Positions 8,513 through 16,119 are shown, numbered from the stretch's first letter. The stretch is 64,000 nucleotides of DNA from Streptomyces cyaneochromogenes (GCF_003963535.1 NZ_CP034539.1:5704001-5768000), one strand, 5' to 3'. Made by a program: numbers and translations. The notes: generated by a model not told the origin, from the sequence alone.

Positions 8513-9046
8513 TCAGTCGCCCGACTGCTGGAAACCGGTCACCGAGGCGTCCGGGGTCTGCCCGTCGCTCTTCAGCGCGATGTCGCCGTACGACCACTTG
8601 AAGCTGTGCGGCTCGGCCGCCCCGGGCAGCGAGATCTTCACCGACTTCACGGCGAGGCTCTTGGTACCGCCGCCCTCGCCCCGCACGTAGGTGAGGGTGA
8701 AGGAGGTGGAGGCCTCCTTCGCGAGGGTCGTCTTCCCCGTCGCGGCGGCCTCGTCGGGCGCGACGGTGGCCACGGTGTCGCCCGCGTCGAGCTCGACGCC
8801 GGGCAGCCCGTCCAGGACGCACTTGGCACCGCTGCGGTTGGTGACGGTGACGGGCACGTTGCCGGTGTCCCCGGCGGCGGGGGCGGCGTTGGCCGGCCCG
8901 AACTCCACGGCCAGCTGGTCGGCGCAGGCGGAGGCGGCCTTGCTTTCCTTGCCGCTGTCGGCGTCGGCGGTGTCGTTGCCGCCGTCGCAGCCGGTCAGCA
9001 GGAGGGCCGCGGCGAGGGCGGCGACGGTGAGGGAGGTGGCGCGCAT
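8513..9046 (-). CDS. DUF4232-type lipoprotein
   Basis: A 177-residue exported lipoprotein. The signal peptide MRATSLTVAALAAALLLTGC ends in the lipobox LLTGC, so the mature protein is anchored through the cysteine. A Ser/Ala/Asp-rich linker follows, then a beta-sandwich domain with the CADQLAVEFGP and GAKCVLDGLPGVEL features of DUF4232 proteins, including the usual cysteine pair. The ATG at 9046 is chosen because the signal peptide starts there and a GAAGGA lies just upstream. The function of DUF4232 proteins is unknown; they are common on the Streptomyces cell surface. A second lipoprotein gene follows upstream in the same orientation. Confidence 0.8.
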   Translation of the reverse strand: MRATSLTVAALAAALLLTGCDGGNDTADADSGKESKAASACADQLAVEFGPANAAPAAGDTGNVPVTVTNRSGAKCVLDGLPGVELDAGDTVATVAPDEAAATGKTTLAKEASTSFTLTYVRGEGGGTKSLAVKSVKISLPGAAEPHSFKWSYGDIALKSDGQTPDASVTGFQQSGD

Positions 9047-9099
9047 GGAGTCCTTCAGGGAGTGACGTCGGAGATCGCGTGCAGTCCCCGAATCAAACC

Positions 9100-9636
9100 T
9101 CACGATCCCAGACCGGCCGTCGGCAGCCCTGTCGGCAGCGCGTCGCCCTCCGCCCTGGTGTACGTCTCCGCGCCCAGGCCGCCCTCCCAGGTCACCTTCA
9201 GCGAGGTCTTGCCGACGGAGTCCACCATCCCGATCGCCCGGTCCTTGCTGCCGTCACTGCACTTGAGCCGGATCATCCGCATCCCGTCCTCCTCACCGGC
9301 GGTCCCGCTGCACACGGTCCCGCCGGTCGCGAAGAGCCCGGCCTCCTTGCCGGTGACGACCAGCGCGACGGCCTTGCCGTCGGTCGTGGCGAGCCAGTTG
9401 CCCTCCAGGCCACCGGCCGCGGAACCCGACCCTCCCGTACCGCCGCCCGTGTCGGCACTGGCCGACGCGGAGGCGCTGGGACCGGAGTCGCCCGTGGGGG
9501 TGGCGTCGGAGTCGGAGCCGCCGTCGCCGCTGCAGGCGGTGAGGGCGAACGCACCCGCCAGGGCCGCGGCCACGGCCGTGACCCGCATCCGCCGGCCCGG
9601 CATCGTGCGCGTACGCGAGAAAGTCGCCGAGGTCAC
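9100..9636 (-). CDS. small lipoprotein
   Basis: An exported lipoprotein of about 178 residues. The signal region contains arginines (RTRTMPGRRMR), a hydrophobic core and the lipobox ALTAC. The mature part starts with a Ser/Ala/Gly/Asp/Thr linker, followed by a compact beta-rich domain (GNWLATTDGKAVALVVTG ... VCSGTAGEEDGMRMIRLKC) with a probable disulfide. The GTG at 9636 has GGGAG about 6 nt upstream; an ATG at 9603 is the alternative. I do not recognise the family. It is encoded just upstream of the DUF4232 lipoprotein in the same direction and may be co-transcribed with it. Confidence 0.72.
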   Translation of the reverse strand: MTSATFSRTRTMPGRRMRVTAVAAALAGAFALTACSGDGGSDSDATPTGDSGPSASASASADTGGGTGGSGSAAGGLEGNWLATTDGKAVALVVTGKEAGLFATGGTVCSGTAGEEDGMRMIRLKCSDGSKDRAIGMVDSVGKTSLKVTWEGGLGAETYTRAEGDALPTGLPTAGLGS

Positions 9637-9747
9637 TGGAAGCTCCCAAGCTGTAGCGGTCGGCATACGGCCGAATCGGCCGACATGGCCGAAACGACCG
9701 CAGCAAGTTACCAGGGAGTCCTGTCGGCGCCCCACCACCCGCCCGAC

Positions 9748-10053
9748 CTACCAGGACGCCTTGCGCACCCCCGGCAGATACCCGGCATGCGCCTGCCCCC
9801 GCAGGCTCACCCGGGACAGCCCGAACGTACGGAAGTAGCCACGCGGCCGCCCGTCCACCTGGTCCCGGTTGCGGACACGCGTGGCGCTGGCGTCCCTGGG
9901 CTGCCCGCGCAACTCGCGCTGGGCGGCGAGCCGTTCGGCGTCACTGGACGACGGCCGCCGGATGATCTCCTTCAGCTCGGCCCGCCGCGCCGCGTACCGG
10001 GCGACGATCTCCTGCCGCTGCCGGTTCTTCGCGATCTTGCTCTTCTTGGCCAT
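9748..10053 (-). CDS. rpsN: 30S ribosomal protein S14, zinc-independent paralogue
   Basis: A 101-residue S14 of the long type without CxxC zinc ribbons (no cysteine at all). It starts MAKKSKIAKNRQRQEIV and ends in the conserved GYFRTFGLSRVSLRGQAHAG...PGVRKASW. Known biology: such C-minus paralogues replace zinc-binding copies when zinc is scarce and are repressed by Zur. Its ATG overlaps the rpmB stop (TGATG), so the two are translated together. It is the last gene of the leftward arm of the zinc-response cluster. Confidence 0.95.
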   Translation of the reverse strand: MAKKSKIAKNRQRQEIVARYAARRAELKEIIRRPSSSDAERLAAQRELRGQPRDASATRVRNRDQVDGRPRGYFRTFGLSRVSLRGQAHAGYLPGVRKASW

Positions 10054-10289
10054 CAGACCTTCACTCCTCGGGCGCGGATACGGGCGACGGCCGCCTCGAC
10101 TCCGATGACGTCGACCGTCTTGATCCCCTTGGCGCTGAGCCGCAGCCGCACATGCCGGCCCTCACTGGGCAGCCAGTAGCGCTTGGTCTGGATGTTGGGG
10201 TCGAAGCGGCGGGAAGTCCGCCGGTGCGAGTGGGAAATGGTGTTGCCGAAGCCGGGCTGGGCGCCGGTCAGCATGCAGTGGGCGGACAC
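10053..10289 (-). CDS. rpmB: 50S ribosomal protein L28, zinc-independent paralogue
   Basis: A 78-residue L28 with the family core GNTISHSHRRTSRRFDPNIQ and a single cysteine, so it lacks the zinc-ligand set of the paired form. The GTG start is preceded by GGAGAGG at about 11 nt. It is the first gene of the leftward arm. Its promoter region contains the Zur-type box at 10323-10337, shared with the rightward rpmG. It is expected to be derepressed at low zinc, as described for the equivalent S. coelicolor genes. Confidence 0.95.
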   Translation of the reverse strand: MSAHCMLTGAQPGFGNTISHSHRRTSRRFDPNIQTKRYWLPSEGRHVRLRLSAKGIKTVDVIGVEAAVARIRARGVKV

Positions 10290-10322
10290 GGTGACGAACC
10301 TCTCCTCAGTCGCTGCTGTTAA

Positions 10323-10337
10323 TGGAATTCATTTTCA
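10323..10337. promoter_or_regulatory. Zur-type operator between rpmB and rpmG
   Basis: The 15-mer TGGAATTCATTTTCA matches 12 of 15 positions of the Streptomyces Zur consensus TGAAAATGATTTTCA, with the right half perfect. It lies immediately upstream of the TAAGAT -10 of rpmG and 34 nt upstream of the rpmB start, so one site can govern both arms. Confidence 0.75.
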
Positions 10338-10338
10338 G

Positions 10339-10351
10339 TAAGATAGCAGCA
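10339..10351 (+). promoter_or_regulatory. leaderless -10 of rpmG
   Basis: TAAGAT at 10339-10344 is followed by six bases and the rpmG ATG at 10351. No ribosome site is present, so the transcript probably starts at the initiation codon, directly next to the Zur box. Confidence 0.6.
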
Positions 10352-10515
10352 TGGCACGCAACGAACTCCGGCCGGTCATCAAGCTCCGGTCCACCGCCGG
10401 CACCGGCTTCACCTATGTGACCCGCAAGAACCGCCGCAACGACCCGGACCGCATGACCCTGCGCAAGTACGACCCGGTCGTCGGCCGCCACGTCGACTTC
10501 CGAGAGGAGCGCTGA
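10351..10515 (+). CDS. rpmG: 50S ribosomal protein L33, zinc-independent paralogue
   Basis: A 54-residue L33 (MARNELRPVIKLRSTAGTGF ... TYVTRKNRRNDPDRMTLRKYDP) with no cysteine, unlike the zinc-ribbon form. It is the first gene of the rightward zinc-response operon rpmG-rpmE-cobW-like-rpsR. Eight bases separate it from rpmE. The start is an ATG without Shine-Dalgarno, placed 7 nt past a -10 hexamer. Confidence 0.95.
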   Translation: MARNELRPVIKLRSTAGTGFTYVTRKNRRNDPDRMTLRKYDPVVGRHVDFREER

Positions 10516-10523
10516 GCACCACC

Positions 10524-10772
10524 ATGCGCAAGGAAATCCATCCGTCCTACGGCCCGGTCGTCTTCCGGGACCGGGCCGCGAACTATGCCTTCCTCACCCG
10601 CTCGACGATGACCAGCGAGAAGACGATCGAGTGGGAGGACGGCAACACCTACCCGGTCGTCGACGTCGAGATCTCGAACGTCAGCCACCCCTTCTACACG
10701 GGCACGGCCCGCGTCCTGGACACGGCCGGCCGCGTGGAGCGCTTCGAGCGCCGCTACGGGAAGCAGGGCTGA
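10524..10772 (+). CDS. rpmE: 50S ribosomal protein L31 type B
   Basis: An 82-residue L31 type B. It has MRKEIHPSYGPVVFRDRAAN where the zinc form carries CxxC, then FLTRSTMTSEKTIEWEDG and VDVEISNVSHPFYTG. It replaces the zinc-binding L31 on the ribosome under zinc limitation, releasing zinc. GAGGAGCG overlapping the rpmG stop serves as ribosome site. The next gene, a CobW-like protein, begins 13 nt downstream. Confidence 0.95.
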   Translation: MRKEIHPSYGPVVFRDRAANYAFLTRSTMTSEKTIEWEDGNTYPVVDVEISNVSHPFYTGTARVLDTAGRVERFERRYGKQG

Positions 10773-10785
10773 CGAGGTGGCCGTG

Positions 10786-11979
10786 ATGTCCGGTCTCTCC
10801 GTCGTGATCGTCGGCGGGCTGCACACCGACGCCCGCAAGGCGGCGGTCGCGCACCTGCTCGCCGACGTTCCCGACAGCGTCGTACTCCACCACGACCTGG
10901 CGACGGCCGCCGCCGGCACGGTCGTCCGCACGATCCGTGACGCCGCCGGCCTCGTGAGCGCCGGTGAGGCGCCCCTCGTCAACGACTGCGCCTGCTGCGC
11001 GCTGCGCGAGGACCTGGTGCCGGAACTGATCCGGATCCGGGACGCGGGCGGCACCCGTATGGCGATCGTCGAGCTCTGGGACTCCGTGGAGCCCAAGGCG
11101 ATGGCCGAGGTCGTCACGGCCGGCGGGCTCCGGGTCACCGGCGTGATCACCGCGGTCGACCCGGCGCTCGTGCTGCCCTACCTGGGCAACGGCGACGACC
11201 TGGCCGAGCGTGGCCTCGCGGCCGCGGCGACGGACCAGCGCACGGTCGCCGACACCTTCGCCCGCCAGCTGGAGTACGCCCCGGTCCTGGCCGTCGCCGA
11301 CTCCCCGGAGGCCGACGACGAGGACCGCGAGCTGCTGGCCCAGCTCCACCCGACGGCCCGCCGGGTCCCGATCGGCCACGGTGACCCGGCGACCGCCCCC
11401 GCCGACGACCTGACGGTGCCGGCCCCGCGGCGCCGTCCGCTCACCCCTCTCGCGCAGGCGGCGTTGGCCGGCTTCGACGTCGAGTCGGCCGCCGCGGCCC
11501 AGCACCCGGCGTGCGCCCTGCTCCCCGCCGAGGCGGACGCGCACGGCATCTCGACCCTCGTCTGGCACCGGCGCCGCCCCTTCCACCCGGAGCGGCTCTA
11601 CGAGGCGCTGGAGGACATCACCTGCGCGGCCGCGCGCAGCAGGGGCCGGTTCTGGCTCGCCGACAAACCGGACGTACTGCTGCACTGGGACGCGGCGGGC
11701 GGCGCCCTGTGCGTGGAGAGCGTGGGCCCCTGGCTCGCCTCGCTGCCCGACGCGGCCTGGGACATGGTCCCGCCGGTCCGCCGGGCCGCCGCCGCACTGG
11801 ACTGGCACCCCGAGCACGGCGACTGCTGCCAGCACCTGGTCTTCACGTCCCCCGGCCTGGACCGGGACGGCCTCGCCGAGCTCCTCGAGTCCTGCCTGCT
11901 CACGGACGCCGAGTACGCCGCCGGCCGCGACGCCTGGAAACAACTCCCGCCCGCCTTCGACACCCTCCTGGAGGTCTGA
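10786..11979 (+). CDS. CobW/COG0523-like protein with degenerate GTPase motifs
   Basis: A 397-residue member of the CobW/ZNG metallochaperone group. The CxCC metal-transfer motif is intact (NDCACCALREDL). The GTPase motifs are eroded: the P-loop region reads GGLHTDARKAAV instead of GxxxxGK[ST], the switch region has VELWDS in place of VETSG, and no NKxD is visible where VLAVADSPEADD stands. The C-terminal CobW domain is present (ISTLVWHRRRPFHPERLYEAL). Family knowledge: COG0523 proteins in Zur regulons deliver or salvage zinc. Here nucleotide hydrolysis is questionable. GAGG lies 8 nt before the ATG at 10786; the GTG at 10777 overlaps that site. It lies between rpmE and rpsR. Confidence 0.85.
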   Translation: MSGLSVVIVGGLHTDARKAAVAHLLADVPDSVVLHHDLATAAAGTVVRTIRDAAGLVSAGEAPLVNDCACCALREDLVPELIRIRDAGGTRMAIVELWDSVEPKAMAEVVTAGGLRVTGVITAVDPALVLPYLGNGDDLAERGLAAAATDQRTVADTFARQLEYAPVLAVADSPEADDEDRELLAQLHPTARRVPIGHGDPATAPADDLTVPAPRRRPLTPLAQAALAGFDVESAAAAQHPACALLPAEADAHGISTLVWHRRRPFHPERLYEALEDITCAAARSRGRFWLADKPDVLLHWDAAGGALCVESVGPWLASLPDAAWDMVPPVRRAAAALDWHPEHGDCCQHLVFTSPGLDRDGLAELLESCLLTDAEYAAGRDAWKQLPPAFDTLLEV

Positions 11980-11983
11980 CCCC

Positions 11984-12217
11984 ATGCCCCGCAAGCCCGA
12001 CCGCAAGCCGGCCAAGCCCCGCCCCAACCCCTTGGACCAGGCCGGAATCACCTACGTCGACTACAAGGACACCGACCTCCTGCGGAAGTTCATCTCCGAC
12101 CGCGGCAAGATCCGCAGCCGCCGGGTCACCCGGGTGACGGCCCAGCAGCAGCGACAACTGGCCACGGCCATCAAGAACGCCCGCGAGATGGCCCTGTTGC
12201 CGTACGCGGACCGCTGA
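11984..12217 (+). CDS. rpsR: 30S ribosomal protein S18, zinc-independent paralogue
   Basis: A 77-residue S18 with the conserved core TYVDYKDTDLLRKFISDRGK and TRVTAQQQRQLATAIKNARE, lacking cysteines. It is the last gene of the rightward zinc-response operon, 4 nt after the CobW-like gene, which suggests translational coupling. It is expected to be induced with the L33 and L31 paralogues when Zur is released. Confidence 0.95.
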   Translation: MPRKPDRKPAKPRPNPLDQAGITYVDYKDTDLLRKFISDRGKIRSRRVTRVTAQQQRQLATAIKNAREMALLPYADR

Positions 12218-12519
12218 GGCCCCTTCGGTCAACCTCCCCAACCGGAAGGACACTTGGGGTTTGGAACAACAACGCCGCGGAACGCGTCTCTTCCTGTGCA
12301 CGGGGGATTCGGAGCGTCCGCGGGAAGCAGGACGCATGTGATGCGATCCCATGGGCATGCGCTGGAACGCATGTAGGGCCGCGTACGTCACAGGAGTAAC
12401 CGCAGGAACACCCCGCGTGCACGTGCATCTGCTCATGCAGCTGCACGTGAACAGAGCTATGATCCGGGAGCAGTTTGACCACTGCACCTCAACACCACTG
12501 CACCGCCGGGGAGCGACCT
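12218..12519. other. regulatory intergenic region upstream of the DUF397 gene
   Basis: About 300 bases without a gene. It contains the 16-mer GTGCACGTGCATCTGC (12417-12432), a second GCACGTG copy at 12443-12449, and a good -10 TATGAT (12458-12463) without a convincing -35, suggesting activator-dependent transcription. The first 120 bases show only short GCATG/ATGCG repeats. Confidence 0.5.
12417..12432 (+). repeat. shared 16-mer, copy 1 (putative operator)
   Basis: GTGCACGTGCATCTGC, with the palindromic core TGCACGTGCA, lies 87 nt upstream of the DUF397 start and is identical to the inverted copy at 13468-13483 upstream of the divergent ATPase gene. Confidence 0.65.
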
Positions 12520-12762
12520 GTGGACCGCGACGTGTACAACGGCATGGCAGCCACGGCTCTGACCGGGGTGGCCTGGCAGAAGAGCAGGCACAGCAACTCC
12601 CAGGGCTCCTGCGTGGAGTTCGCCCGCCTTCCCGGCGGCGACGTGGCCGTGCGCAACTCCCGCTTCCCGGACGGCCCGGCCCTCGTCTACACCCGTGCCG
12701 AGATCGAGGCGATGCTCCTCGGCATCAAGGACGGCGAATTCGACCACCTGGTCGCGGGCTGA
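12520..12762 (+). CDS. DUF397 protein
   Basis: An 80-residue DUF397 protein (VAWQKSRHSNSQGSCVEFAR ... VAVRNSRFPDGPALVYTRAE). The GTG start at 12520 has GGGGAG about 6 nt upstream. In Streptomyces, DUF397 proteins are encoded next to XRE-DUF5753 regulators and HATPase proteins (WhiJ/AbaA-like systems). They act as small partners or antitoxin-like modulators of the DNA-binding member in development and antibiotic control. Both partners are present here within 2 kb. The shared promoter 16-mer supports a common regulator. It is terminated by the hairpin at 12824. Confidence 0.92.
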   Translation: MDRDVYNGMAATALTGVAWQKSRHSNSQGSCVEFARLPGGDVAVRNSRFPDGPALVYTRAEIEAMLLGIKDGEFDHLVAG

Positions 12763-12823
12763 GGCCGACGCCCCGCCGGTGCAACCCGGGGCAATCGGGA
12801 TCTTACGCGCAGTAACGCGCGTA

Positions 12824-12853
12824 GAACCGCAGCGTCACTCGACGCTGCGGTTC
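12824..12853. terminator. bidirectional hairpin terminator
   Basis: A perfect 13-bp stem (GAACCGCAGCGTC paired with its complement) and 4-nt loop sits between the converging DUF397 and ATPase genes. Confidence 0.85.
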
Positions 12854-12854
12854 G

Positions 12855-13382
12855 TCATTCGACCGGACCGGCAGCCGCCCCCGGCGACCCGGCCGCCTGC
12901 AGCCGGAACAGGGCCCAGACCACCTTGCCGCTGAGCGTTCCCGCCAGCGGATGCCACCCCCAGCTGTCGCTGAAGGAGTCGACGAGGAACAAACCCCGCC
13001 CGGACTCCGCCGAGAAGTCGTCGGAGTCGCGCGCGACCGGACTGTCGTCACTGGGATCGCGCACCGCGCACACCAGCCGTTCCGTCCACCGCATCAGATG
13101 CAGCCGGACGGGCGGCGCCTGCTCGGGTACGCGCTGCGCGCCCGCCGGCAGCGCATGGCGCAGCGCATTGGTCACGAGCTCCGAGACCACGAGACAGACG
13201 TCGTCGAAGCGATAGCCCAGTTCCCACTGGTCAAGGGTGCGCCGGGTGAACTTCCGTGCCTCGCGCACCGCTTCGTAGCGGGCGGGCAGCGCACAGGAGG
13301 CGGCGTTGGACACGGCTGCGGGATCCAGCGGCGGAAGGCCCTGCCGTAACGGCTCGAGCATGGTCGATCCATTCGTCCCCAT
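12855..13382 (-). CDS. HATPase_c anti-sigma-factor-like ATP-binding protein
   Basis: A 175-residue GHKL-type ATPase. The N-box DVCLVVSELVTNALRHA and the G1/G2-type SDDFSAESGRGLFLVDSFSD are clear. There is no kinase domain, which places it with the SpoIIAB/RsbW-like proteins abundant in Streptomyces. The ATG at 13382 has GGGAG at 8 nt; the GTG three codons earlier is less likely. It is the second member of the DUF397/ATPase/XRE set. Its upstream region carries the inverted copy of the 16-mer found before the DUF397 gene. The target (sigma factor or the XRE protein) cannot be told from sequence. Confidence 0.88.
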   Translation of the reverse strand: MGTNGSTMLEPLRQGLPPLDPAAVSNAASCALPARYEAVREARKFTRRTLDQWELGYRFDDVCLVVSELVTNALRHALPAGAQRVPEQAPPVRLHLMRWTERLVCAVRDPSDDSPVARDSDDFSAESGRGLFLVDSFSDSWGWHPLAGTLSGKVVWALFRLQAAGSPGAAAGPVE

Positions 13383-13679
13383 GCGAGGCACTCCCGGGAA
13401 TTCGCGGTCGTTGCGATGCAGCGGTTGCGCGGGACCATGGTTTCGGATGCGCAGAGCAGATGCAAGGGCAGATGCACGTGCACGTGACCGAATTGGACGC
13501 TCCCGTACCGCTTGTTGGCCATTTTTTCCGCCAACTTCACGCCCTCTCCTTGTCTTCCGCTGTCATCTTCGTGAGCGGAATCCTTGGCTTCTTTCCGTCT
13601 CTGTAATCGGACGAGTACTGCTCGAAGTGATTTAGTGGCAGACTGCGGGCCCTGAAGACGGTTGGGGAGGCTGGCGAAC
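13383..13679. other. divergent regulatory region between ATPase and XRE genes
   Basis: About 300 bases, less GC-rich than the surroundings. It contains the second 16-mer copy (13468-13483) plus a further GCAGATGCA at 13456-13464. No ORF with plausible coding bias is seen. Confidence 0.5.
13468..13483 (-). repeat. shared 16-mer, copy 2 (putative operator)
   Basis: The reverse complement of GTGCACGTGCATCTGC, lying 85 nt upstream of the ATPase start and in the same orientation relative to its gene as copy 1. Confidence 0.65.
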
Positions 13680-14540
13680 GTGAGCGCGGGAGAGCCCGGA
13701 TCGGTGGTGCGGCGCATGCTGCTCGGCTCGCAACTGAGGCGACTGCGGGAAGCGCGCGGGATCACGCGCGAGGCTGCGGGTTACTCGATCCGCGCCTCCG
13801 AGTCGAAGATCAGCCGGATGGAGTTGGGCCGGGTGAGCTTCAAGACGCGCGACGTCGAGGACCTGTTGACGCTGTACGGCATCACGGACGAGGCGGAGCG
13901 CAACTCGCTCCTCTCCCTCGCCCGCGAGGCCAACGTCGCGGGCTGGTGGCACAGTTACTCCGACGTCCTGCCCAGCTGGTTCCCCACCTACGTCGGCCTG
14001 GAGGGCGCGGCCAGCCTCATCCGGGCGTACGAGGTGCAGTTCGTGCACGGTCTGCTGCAGACCGAGGACTACGCCCGCGCGGTCGTGCGGCGCGGTATGA
14101 AGGGCGCGAGCGAGGCGGACGTCGAGCGCCGCGTGGCGCTGCGTCTGGAGCGGCAGAAGTACCTCGTCGCCGAGAACGCCCCCGAGTACCACATCGTGCT
14201 GGACGAGGCCGCCCTGCGCCGGCCCTACGGCGACCGCGCGGTGATGCGCGGTCAGCTCCAGCACCTGATCGAGATCTCCGAGCATCCGAACGTGCGGCTG
14301 CAGGTCATGCCGTTCGGCTTCGGCGGCCACTCCGGAGAGTCCGGCGCCTTCACGATCCTCAGCTTCCCGGAGTCCGACCTCTCGGACGTCGTCTATCTGG
14401 AGCAGCTCACCAGCGCGCTCTACCTCGACAAGCACGAGGACGTCGCCCAGTACGAGCGGGCGCTGAAGGAGCTTCAGCAGGACAGTCCGGGGCTGGACGA
14501 GAGCCGGGATCTTCTCCGGGGACTCCTTCAACTCTCTTGA
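13680..14540 (+). CDS. XRE-family regulator with DUF5753 domain
   Basis: A 286-residue regulator. The N-terminal HTH (LRRLREARGITREAAGYSIR ... SESKISRMELGR) is XRE type, followed by the long DUF5753 domain (AREANVAGWWHSYSDVLPSW, YEVQFVHGLLQTEDYARAVV, VVYLEQLTSALYLDK). The GTG at 13680 has GGGGAGG at 9 nt. Proteins of this architecture (WhiJ-like) pair with DUF397 partners. It is the best candidate to bind the 16-mers upstream of the two neighbouring genes. Development or secondary-metabolism control is inferred from the family. Confidence 0.92.
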   Translation: MSAGEPGSVVRRMLLGSQLRRLREARGITREAAGYSIRASESKISRMELGRVSFKTRDVEDLLTLYGITDEAERNSLLSLAREANVAGWWHSYSDVLPSWFPTYVGLEGAASLIRAYEVQFVHGLLQTEDYARAVVRRGMKGASEADVERRVALRLERQKYLVAENAPEYHIVLDEAALRRPYGDRAVMRGQLQHLIEISEHPNVRLQVMPFGFGGHSGESGAFTILSFPESDLSDVVYLEQLTSALYLDKHEDVAQYERALKELQQDSPGLDESRDLLRGLLQLS

Positions 14541-14606
14541 AACACAAGTACGATGACGTGTGATCAGACCGTGAAGACGATCACGGTGGGCGATCGTGAT
14601 GACGGT

Positions 14607-14633
14607 CAAGTCGATCGGATCAAGTCGATCGGG
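14607..14633 (+). repeat. direct repeat upstream of aldehyde dehydrogenase
   Basis: TCAAGTCGATCGG occurs at 14607-14619 and 14621-14633 (14-bp period), preceded by the inverted repeat ATCACG/CGTGAT (14581-14586, 14596-14601). The position 26-50 nt before the start codon suggests operator function. Confidence 0.5.
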
Positions 14634-14658
14634 CGTCTGCTAGGGATTGAGGGATCAC

Positions 14659-16119
14659 ATGTCGTCGTACTTCACCGACCTGGCTCAGCAGTACATCGAC
14701 GGTGAGTGGCGCCCGGGCACCGGCTCCTGGGACATCATCGACTTCAACCCGTATGACGGCGAGAAGCTGGCATCGATCACCATAGCCACGGTCGACGAGG
14801 TGGATCAGGCCTACGAGGCGGCGGCCCGCGCCCAGAAGCAGTGGGCCGCGACCAATCCGTACGCCCGCCGCTCCGTCTTCGAGAAGGCGCTGCGTCTGAT
14901 CGAGGACCGTGAGCAGGAGATCGCCGAGGTGATCACCGCCGAGCTCGGCGGCACCCGGCTGAAGGCGGGCTTCGAACTCCACCTCGCCAAGGAGTTCCTG
15001 CGCGAGGCGATCCACCTGGCCCTGCGCCCCGAGGGGAAGATCGTCCCCTCTCCGGTGGACGGCAAGGAGAACCGCGTCTACCGCGTCCCGGTCGGTGTGG
15101 TGGGCGTCATCAGCCCCTTCAACTTCCCCTTCCTCCTCTCCCTCAAGTCGGTCGCCCCGGCCCTCGCGCTCGGCAACGCCGTGGTCCTCAAGCCGCACCA
15201 GAACACCCCGATCTGCGGCGGCTCCCTGGTGGCGAAGATCTTCGAGGACGCGGGGCTCCCGGCCGGTCTGCTGAACGTCGTCATCACGGACATCGCGGAG
15301 ATCGGCGACGCCTTCATCGAGCACCCGGTCCCGAAGGTCATCTCCTTCACCGGCTCCGACAAGGTCGGCCGCCACGTCGCCACCGTCTGCGCCTCGCACT
15401 TCAAGCGCTCGGTCCTCGAACTCGGCGGCAACAGCGCGCTGGTGGTCCTCGACGACGCCGACGTCGACTACGCGGTCGACGCGGCGGTCTTCAGCCGGTA
15501 CGTCCACCAGGGCCAGGTCTGCATGGCCGCGAACCGCGTCCTCGTGGACCGGTCGGTCGCCGAGGAGTTCACCGAGAAGTTCGTCGCCAAGGTGAAGACC
15601 CTCAAGGCCGGCGACCCGCGCGACCCCGAGACCGTCATCGGCCCGGTGATCAACTCCTCCCAGGCGGACGCGATCTCGGCCACCGTCGAGCAGGCGATCG
15701 CCGACGGCGCGACGGCCCTGGTGCACGGCACGACGACGGACAACCTCGTGCGGCCCTCCGTCCTCACGGACCTCCCGGCCGACTCGCCCCTGCTGAAGCA
15801 GGAGGTCTTCGGCCCGGTCGCCTTCCTCGTCCCCTTCGACGGCGAGGAGGAGGCCGTACGTCTGGTCAACGACACCCCGTACGGCCTGAGCGGCGCCGTC
15901 CACACCGGGAACATCGAGCGGGGCGTCGCCTTCGCCAAGCAGATCGACACCGGCATGTTCCACGTCAACGACGGCACGGTGCACGACGAGCCGATCGTCC
16001 CCTTCGGCGGCGAGAAGCACTCCGGCCTCGGCCGCCTGAACGGCGAGACGATGCTGGACGCGTTCACGACGACGAAGTGGATCTCGGTACAGCACGGGCG
16101 CAGCGGCTTCCCGTTCTGA
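14659..16119 (+). CDS. aldehyde dehydrogenase (NAD-type, benzaldehyde/vanillin-like)
   Basis: A 486-residue ALDH superfamily enzyme. Visible motifs are the NAD-fold segment GVVGVISPFNFPF, the general base Glu in LELGGNSALVV, the nucleophile Cys in HQGQVCMAANR, and the C-terminal PFGGEKHSGLGRLNGE. It oxidises an aldehyde to the acid with NAD(P). The closest remembered relatives are benzaldehyde or vanillin dehydrogenases, but the substrate is not proven. The ATG at 14659 has GAGGGA at 5-6 nt. It is followed by a PadR-family regulator whose family often senses phenolic acids, a loose link to aromatic metabolism. Confidence 0.88.
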   Translation: MSSYFTDLAQQYIDGEWRPGTGSWDIIDFNPYDGEKLASITIATVDEVDQAYEAAARAQKQWAATNPYARRSVFEKALRLIEDREQEIAEVITAELGGTRLKAGFELHLAKEFLREAIHLALRPEGKIVPSPVDGKENRVYRVPVGVVGVISPFNFPFLLSLKSVAPALALGNAVVLKPHQNTPICGGSLVAKIFEDAGLPAGLLNVVITDIAEIGDAFIEHPVPKVISFTGSDKVGRHVATVCASHFKRSVLELGGNSALVVLDDADVDYAVDAAVFSRYVHQGQVCMAANRVLVDRSVAEEFTEKFVAKVKTLKAGDPRDPETVIGPVINSSQADAISATVEQAIADGATALVHGTTTDNLVRPSVLTDLPADSPLLKQEVFGPVAFLVPFDGEEEAVRLVNDTPYGLSGAVHTGNIERGVAFAKQIDTGMFHVNDGTVHDEPIVPFGGEKHSGLGRLNGETMLDAFTTTKWISVQHGRSGFPF

